Assembly: GCF_018873765.1 (NCBI RefSeq)
Contig: NC_057917.1
Location: forward strand, 53,003,464 to 53,067,463
From: Telopea speciosissima
Lineage: Eukaryota > Streptophyta > Magnoliopsida > Proteales > Proteaceae
Length of the DNA stretch: 64,000 bases
Direction of reading: 5' to 3'
Each line of letters opens with the position of its first letter. Position 1 is the first letter of the stretch. The notes beneath the pieces are model-generated. The model worked only from the letters and a program-made list of their open reading frames with translations. It had not been told where the DNA came from and did not search any database. Below, one piece after another: positions 58,529 to 64,000 of this stretch. The position numbers and the translations under genes are program-made.

Positions 58529-59455
58529 TTAAGGATCAAAACCAAGCATTGTTGGAGCAATCCTTAACAATGGCTCCAGAGTGCTGGGATGAAATTTCCT
58601 TGCAAAGAGGAAGCAGATTGAAGTAGTATAATTACCATTGTAAGAACAATTGAAACCACTCCGAATCCGGTTCAACAATGACTCGGAAACATCTCTTCGG
58701 ACGAATCTTTTTGGGTGCGAACCACCAGTTGTCCAATCCACCCAAGTGAGGCTTCTATTCGAGTTCAGCTCCGGGTGGAGCTTAGTCACTAGGGTTGGCA
58801 AGTAATGTTCATCCATATAACATGGAGGCCTGCAATTAAAGAAACCGAAACCGGCCTTTTAAAATCGAATTGAATCGAACGGTTAATAATTATTCGGTTA
58901 GGGTGTTAAACTCAAATAACCGGTTCAGTTTTAACCAAGAAACCGATTATTAATCGATTTCGATTTGAGAAATTGAGAAGGTTTAATAATCGGTTCGATT
59001 TTAATTTAAGTGATTAAACCAAAACTGAACTGATTTACACCCTTACCTGCAATGTTCTCGGAAGACCGGGTAATACTTTTGGTCAGATATTATCTTAATT
59101 GCGAGCTTCCGGTTCACTTCAAACCACTGGGACCCTTTGCGCCAATCGGACAACGATACAATTGGCCACATCCTCTTGTTGTATCGGCCACGCCCCATGG
59201 GGCGTGGGTCGTCGAATGAGCCAAGGAAGCTGTGATTGGAGTTGATGAGATAGTTGTAGACAGTAGTGAAGTTGAAGACAGGAATGCATGTCTCGGAGAG
59301 TAACACAAATCTCTCATTAGAGAAATCGAGGAGTGCATTGGCTAATAGCCGCCTCTCTGCATCTATCATTGTTGCTGTTCCCCATTGGACTTGCTGTTAC
59401 AAGAACACAAGAAACACATAATACTTGATCAACATATCCTGATCTCCATCACCAT

Positions 59456-59489
<34 letters not shown>

Positions 59490-62400
59490 GGATATGGTTT
59501 TATTAGATGTGTCATCGATATACTATGGTACCTAAGACTTACGGGAGACCAGATCATCAGCGGGCCAGGACCCCCTGCCGTACTGCAGGGTATGCGGTGC
59601 ACTTCCTGCGGCACAGCAGAGGTCCCGTGGTACACATGGCACACATGGCCTCTGCTGGGCAGTAGGATGTGCATCGCACACCCAACAGTAAATTAGAGGA
59701 TTTTCATTTGATCAACAGCTGACTCAGCTTAACCTTTTTTAGCCCAATGATCTGGTTTTCGCTCTGACAGTACTTGTAGAAAACAACACCTATAACGATG
59801 CAGAAAAGAATGGAAATCACACAATCAAACATAAGGATTTATGTGGCTTGACGAGATTGTCTACGTCCACGATGAGATGAGATCTGCTAAGTCACTATTA
59901 ATTGAGAATAGGGTTAGAGTCGGTCATCCTCACACCTCTCTCAGATTGCATTACAAAGAAAGAATCATCGCTACAAATTTATAGCGAAATCCTATACAGA
60001 AATTTTAACGAAATACTCATATATACCTTAAAAGAATTTCCTCGAAGCCTAAGGCCTGCTAACGGATCTTCGAAATCAACCCACAAATTCAAGCGATGGA
60101 ATACAAGATATCATACCCCCAACAGTACTATATATGTTTTGGTTATAAAATTGGGCCCATGCTGAGTCAAGTTAGGTTGGTCGGTAGATAGCTAGCCCTA
60201 GAAGAAATCGTGGGGTAAAAAAGATTGAGAAAAGTTTCTCTAAGCTTACCTCGAGTGTACACTAGCAAGCACCCTCTCTCTTTCTCTCTCCTTTTCACAT
60301 GAAATGACCTCCTTGTCTCTTTATGTATGAAACTGTTTTGTCGCGCTTCATTGGGGTGCGCTCCTCTATGCTAGTTGCTCAAAGAACCCTCTCCCCAAAA
60401 GATTTTATTGTGAAAGTCATGCGGTAAAAAAGATTGGGAAAAGTTTCTCTAAGCCGATCTTGAGTGTACAGTAGCTAGCACCCTTTGTCTATCTCTCTCC
60501 TCTTCACATGAAATGACCTCTTTGTCTCTTTATGTATGAAACTATTTCATCGTTTTTTTATTGGTGTGCTCTTCTGTACTGCATACTCAAAGAACCGACC
60601 CTCTTCCAAAATTAAAGATTTTATTTTGAAAGTAGGCTAAGTAGCCCACACATGAAAGAGGAAAAATTTGGTGGTTGAGCACATAAAATGCAACACATCC
60701 TATATGTAGTGCAAAAGATCAATAGAGTTAGTATTGAATGGATCGACTTAAAAGAATCTCACTACCAAAAATCAACACGAACTTGATCAGTTTTGAAACA
60801 ATATTCATGGAAATGATCTGGGTATGAACTTTGATCAAATTTGGAGGGTTACTTATTATCCCTCTGTGGTAAGAAAGGGAACGTTTAAAGAAGGAATTAA
60901 TATGGACAAACCAGTTCAAAGAAACTTTTTGCTAAAGTCTAAAGGATCATTTATGATTCAAACACCCTTTACCACTAAATTACAAATTTATTTATCTAAA
61001 GCCTAAACTGGGCTAACTTATAGATCCGAGGGCCACCCTAACCTAATGGATCATCTTAACTCCTGTGAGAGAGAGAGAGAGAGAGAGAGACCATTATTAC
61101 CATTTTCTCTTTTTGCAAAAAGAAGAAAAAACCTCCAAGAAAGAGACCATTATTACCATTTTTTTCTTTTTCAAAAAGAAGAAAAAACCTCTTTGAAAGA
61201 GAATTTTTATCCTAGATAGGTGAATTAATTTGGTTGCTACAATTTCTTCCTGATAATACTCTGCAGTCTGTTCTCTTGAATTGCAATTATGTAACCTACA
61301 AATGTATCTCACACTTTCCTATCATACTCTCAAAATGCTTCCCACATGAGGCCTAGGTAGAATGCAACGGTTGGACATGGATCATGATTCATGTGGGCCA
61401 CCTCAAGTAATTAAGTGGGACCCGAACTTTTCTCAGTTCAAAAAATATCTACATTTAGCCCATGCATTTATTACCTTGCTCATTTTCCAGCACTCTCCCA
61501 TGAACCATAGATTTAGGTATCGGTATCATATATGGTCGATATGTATTGGTATTGGTGACAACCTTATCGATACTAGTACAATCGATCAATATGATAAAAA
61601 AAAAATGGCGATGAATTTTCATTTTCTCAAGTGCGATGCATTGCGTAATACACCTTTAAAGTGCATCAAATGGTGACCAGGGCGCTTGAAAATAATGCAT
61701 TTTTTAATATTCACTAGTAACTAGGGGATGGGAGTCCTTTAACAGTATTTAATGTTTTGGAGAGAATTTATAAAATGTGTTCCTATGAAACAAAAAGAAG
61801 ATATTTTCATGAAAACCTATCATTTGAAAGATTTACTGTTTGGTAGATAGTTCTGAAAGTGTGGGGAATATCATATCAATTTTTGAGGTTTAGGGAAGAA
61901 AAAACTAACCTGACTTGGTATCCTACGCTTGAAAAACACAGAAGATTCAGATGGTTCCTCGTTAAAACCAGGTGGGCAATGGAGGTAAATGGAGAACAAC
62001 CCATCATGTCCTTTGAAGAACCTCTCCCAAATTGGTTGCAGTGGGAGTCTCCCCCTGGCCAAGAACATGAAAGCCACCTTGGGAGTCCGGTTGAAGGGGT
62101 AGTCTTCGACAAGGGGCGACATAGATGCCAGCCACATGAGCTCTTTGTCTCTCATCGAGTGCCATAGCTGCTGCTCTTTAGGGGCTACCCAGTCTGCCAG
62201 TCCCTTCATTGTTGTCCTTGTCCTTCTTGTTGTCATGGTAGAATTACTATTCAATGAAGAAGAATAGTTACATAAAGGAGTAGCAGTCAATGAAGTAGTA
62301 CGAGGCCAAGAAGTAGTAGTAGTAGAAGATGGAGAGAACTGAGGAAAGTAGAAATCCTGGGAGAGAACAAATTTCTTGACATGATCAGAAATGAACATTC

Positions 62401-62560
62401 CCATGAAGAGAACAAAGAAGGACATGGAAAAGAAGAAGATTATAGTGGTTGTGATCTGAAAGGAAAAGCCCCCATCTCTACCTTCTCTTCTGGCTCTCGA
62501 GGAAGCAGACATCTCCTTGGGCTGCTGCTGCTGCTGCTGCTGCTTCTCATTCTCAATCAT
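58529..62560 (-). CDS. GT14 glycosyltransferase, BC10-like (copy 3)
   Basis: Third paralogue, 432 residues after splicing three exons: 62560-61910 (ends AGTCAG|GTTAGT), 59393-59047 (preceded by CTTGTAACAG) and 58829-58529. The N-terminus has a run of eight glutamines and basic residues, then a membrane anchor at about 36-57. The stem is serine/threonine-rich, not proline-rich. The Branch domain starts at about 161: [78 protein letters not shown], then across the extra junction HCRPPCYMDEHYLPTLV, TWVDWTTGGSHP, ARKFHPSTL. The paralogues are continuous here ([24 protein letters not shown]). Without removal of the second intron, codon 333 is followed at once by TAA and about 100 residues, including the DEHY motif, would be lost. 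Intron 1 is 2.5 kb. Confidence 0.92.
58830..59046 (-). other. MITE-derived novel intron of GT14 copy 3
   Basis: 217-nt phase-2 intron in codon 333. Read on the minus strand the donor is CAG|GTAAGG and the acceptor TTTCTTTAATTGCAG|G. The donor G is the last base of one target-site copy and TAAGG is the transposon end; the whole acceptor (ATTGCAG) is the other target-site copy. Removal restores the uninterrupted ancestral coding sequence to the base. Splicing is inferred from sequence, not observed. Confidence 0.85.
58837..59045. mobile_element. hAT-like MITE, 209 bp, inside GT14 exon
   Basis: Flanked by perfect 8-bp duplications CCTGCAAT at 58829-58836 and 59046-59053. Ends TAAAGAAACCG and TTTACACCCTTA (a weak inverted repeat, TAAGGGTGT at the right end read inward). 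The inside is composed of ACCGGTT, ACCGATTATTAA and TCGGTT words on both strands, like the MITE at 12644. No coding capacity. Confidence 0.92.
59459..59485. repeat. (CT)n microsatellite
   Basis: Perfect CT run of about 13 units in intron 1 of GT14 copy 3, 60 bp upstream of the exon 2 acceptor when read on the coding strand. Confidence 0.95.
59588..59685. repeat. foldback repeat in GT14 copy 3 intron
   Basis: Imperfect arms GGGTATGCGGTGCACTTCCT and its partner near 59660-59685, meeting around GGCACAGCAGAGG / CCTCTGCTGGGC. Likely a short MITE; boundaries not set. Confidence 0.6.
59815..60123 (+). repeat. dispersed repeat, copy B
   Basis: Second copy of the 56640-56938 repeat: CACAATCAAACATAAGGATT, GATTGTCTACGTCCACGATG, CCTCACACCTCTCTCAGATT, GGAATACAAGATATCATACC, ending in C-rich CCCCC. 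Same orientation as copy A, roughly 75 percent similar by eye. Confidence 0.65.
60205..60605 (+). repeat. tandem duplication, about 190 bp unit
   Basis: Unit 1 (about 60205-60400) and unit 2 (about 60412-60605) share GGTAAAAAAGATTG, GAAAAGTTTCTCTAAGC, TCACATGAAATGACCT, TTGTCTCTTTATGTATGAAA and TCAAAGAACC. The second half also resembles 22725-22830 and 39595-39690, so the unit belongs to a dispersed family that was duplicated here. Confidence 0.75.
61067..61200. repeat. (GA)n run and short direct repeat
   Basis: A GA run at 61067-61090 is followed by two near-identical 45-60 bp copies of GAGACCATTATTACCATTTT...AAAAAGAAGAAAAAACCTC (from 61087 and 61144). A recent local duplication in the GT14 copy 3 intron. 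Confidence 0.8.
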
Positions 62561-62962
62561 CTCTTTCTCTTTCTCTTAGGTTTTTAATTTGATGGTGAAA
62601 CCTTTTGGCGTTAGGGAACATCTTTTAAGGTGTTGGATTGAGAAACCATTTCCATTTTACGTAATTGGGTAGGACCATAGGGTCCCAATAACGTTCTGGT
62701 TTGGGGAATGAGTGCACAAATTGCACATGGGAAATGCTGCTACAGCAGGAGAGCCTGCAAGGATCAAGTGTTAAGAAGGGTGACTTTGAAGCTGTGCTTT
62801 TAGCTTTCTCTGCCACTGAGAAGAGAGAGCACGCGATCAGCCATATCCATCCATTCATAACTCATAACTGCCTAACTGGCCTAAACTCGGGTTGGTTTTG
62901 TTTGATTCAGATTATCGGCCCATGCATGCTATAAAGCGTAGCCTTTATGGATTCCTCACTCC
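62561..62962. promoter_or_regulatory. upstream region of GT14 copy 3
   Basis: Expected promoter and 5' UTR of copy 3 by position. The minus-strand leader just before the start codon is CT/AG-rich (AAGAGAAAGAGAAAGAGATG). No specific motif assigned. Confidence 0.35.
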
Positions 62963-63150
62963 GCAAAGATCCTGTGCATCCGGGCAGTCGGACTGCATGT
63001 GCAGCGCCAAACTCAAGGCACTGTGCTTTGACCGCCTTACCTTGCTCGGGCAAGGCACTTGGGCAAGGGTAAGGCGGTCAAAACACGCCGCCTTGAGTTT
63101 GGCGCTGCACATGCAGCCCGACTGCCCGGATGCACAGGAGCCAGGTCGGT
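62963..63150. mobile_element. Mutator-like foldback MITE, 188 bp
   Basis: Near-perfect arms of about 70 bp: left from 62971 (CCTGTGCATCCGGGCAGTCG ... GACCGCCTTACC), right 63067-63138 (GGTAAGGCGGTC ... CGGATGCACAGG), loop about 25 bp. Flanked by 9-bp duplications CCTCACTCC at 62954-62962 and 63151-63159. Pairing does not reach the very ends of the insert, so the exact termini are inferred from the duplication. Confidence 0.8.
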
Positions 63151-63159
63151 CCTCACTCC

Positions 63160-64000
63160 ATTGTAACTCTCCATCCCCAATTCTTGTAATAAAATTTACA
63201 GGAAGTGTTCTCTGTGGGGAACGTGACCCCTATGCATGCATGGGGTCCAATAGGATCATGCACATAAGCATCAACAGGGTCGACATTTCTACTTTCATTT
63301 TGGGAGGGGGGAGGTCATTTCGACCCCTCGATGCCTCGTTAAAACTTTCCCTACGGATTCTCTCTCCTCCCCTCCCCCCTCCCCCCTCCCCCTCGCACAG
63401 AAAATTATCTCCTATCTATGGTTCTCTGCCTGGTCCGGTCCCCTAGCGCCTCTAATAAGAGGGGGGTGAACCTCACCCGGGCAAGGGGTAAAGTGGTCAT
63501 TTCTGCCCCCTCTACGAGAGGAATTGTAGGAACCATACCGACACACCTTGATTTTGTTCCTAGCATATGGAATACCACAAGAGTGTTGGCCGGAGTCGTG
63601 TAACACTCCAAGACGATGAACCACGGTTTTAAAGAGCGGATCAGGATTTGAATATAGGTCTCAACCGATTCCAATTCTATGACTATCCGGGTCGGCTAGA
63701 TTCTGCCCTAACCCTAAAAATACAGTACGAATCAGTTGGAATCAATGTTATTTAATATAAAAAGTGTTCAAACTGATTACACTTTACTTGATTATCCAAA
63801 ATTCAATCCTTTCCTTGATTTATACACGAATTATTCATGGAAGTACTCTAAAAAATTCATGAATTTTTTTCTGAATTTGTCAAATGAAATCTGATTCAAT
63901 TCAAAAAAAAAAATTCTCCTTAATTTGTTAACTAAGATCACGAGGGAAATTTGTAAGGTCATGAATCTAGACATTCAAATAAATTAACTCGTAATGCAGT
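63160..64000. other. intergenic, dispersed repeat remnants
   Basis: 63200-63420 resembles the repeat at 38165-38310. 63615-63720 has GGTTTTAAAGAGCGGATCAGG and CCGATTCCAATTC words of an old MITE similar to 36920-37135. The rest is AT-rich with no gene. Confidence 0.4.

Overview
This is nuclear DNA of a flowering plant, probably not a grass; the species cannot be named from the sequence. The evidence is intron-containing plant genes (glycosyltransferase family 14, sterol C5(6)-desaturase, xyloglucan endotransglucosylase/hydrolase) in AT-rich intergenic DNA, dense plant-type LTR retrotransposons, an Au-type SINE and many MITEs. Most open reading frames longer than 60 codons here are retroelement debris or chance.

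Host genes, all on the minus strand except the XTH fragment. (1) 10.9-14.4 kb: first two coding exons of a sterol C5(6)-desaturase (STE1/DWF7 type). The last exon is not found in the window. (2) 20.95-23.93 kb, 53.25-55.74 kb and 58.53-62.56 kb: three paralogous type II membrane glycosyltransferases with a Core-2/I-branching domain (GT14, BC10-like). All three share one phase-0 intron just before the conserved (V/A)(Q/E)WG motif. The third has an extra 217-nt intron that is a MITE insertion whose splice sites are built from the target-site duplication and the transposon end. (3) 41.43-47.8 kb, plus strand: an XTH gene fragment (signal peptide, exon 1, part of exon 2) split inside its signal-peptide codons by a Copia element.

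Mobile DNA by region: 0.7-1.9 kb LINE ORF1 relic (DUF4283 plus zinc knuckle); 5.2-6.5 kb hAT-like non-autonomous element with an 8-bp target duplication; 7.5-7.7 kb Au-type SINE; 8.06-10.56 kb Gypsy reverse-transcriptase fragment fused to a Copia 5' half; 11.6-13.0 kb TRIM-like element in the desaturase intron, itself carrying a MITE; 15.0-16.9 kb hAT-like element; 18.5-20.2 kb Gypsy relic; 25.56-35.95 kb complete-ended Gypsy element (two 522-bp LTRs, GACGG duplication) with a nested 1.7-kb solo LTR, an antisense extra ORF and a truncated integrase; 41.47-47.47 kb Copia element with a nested 1.47-kb solo LTR in gag; 48.6-49.5 kb and 52.0-52.7 kb hAT-like elements; and several short foldback MITEs with 8-9 bp target duplications.

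The overall picture is a small cluster of GT14 duplicates and two other gene loci repeatedly invaded by nested elements. The element ends are clear enough to reconstruct several empty sites, which gives unusually clean evidence for the order of events.
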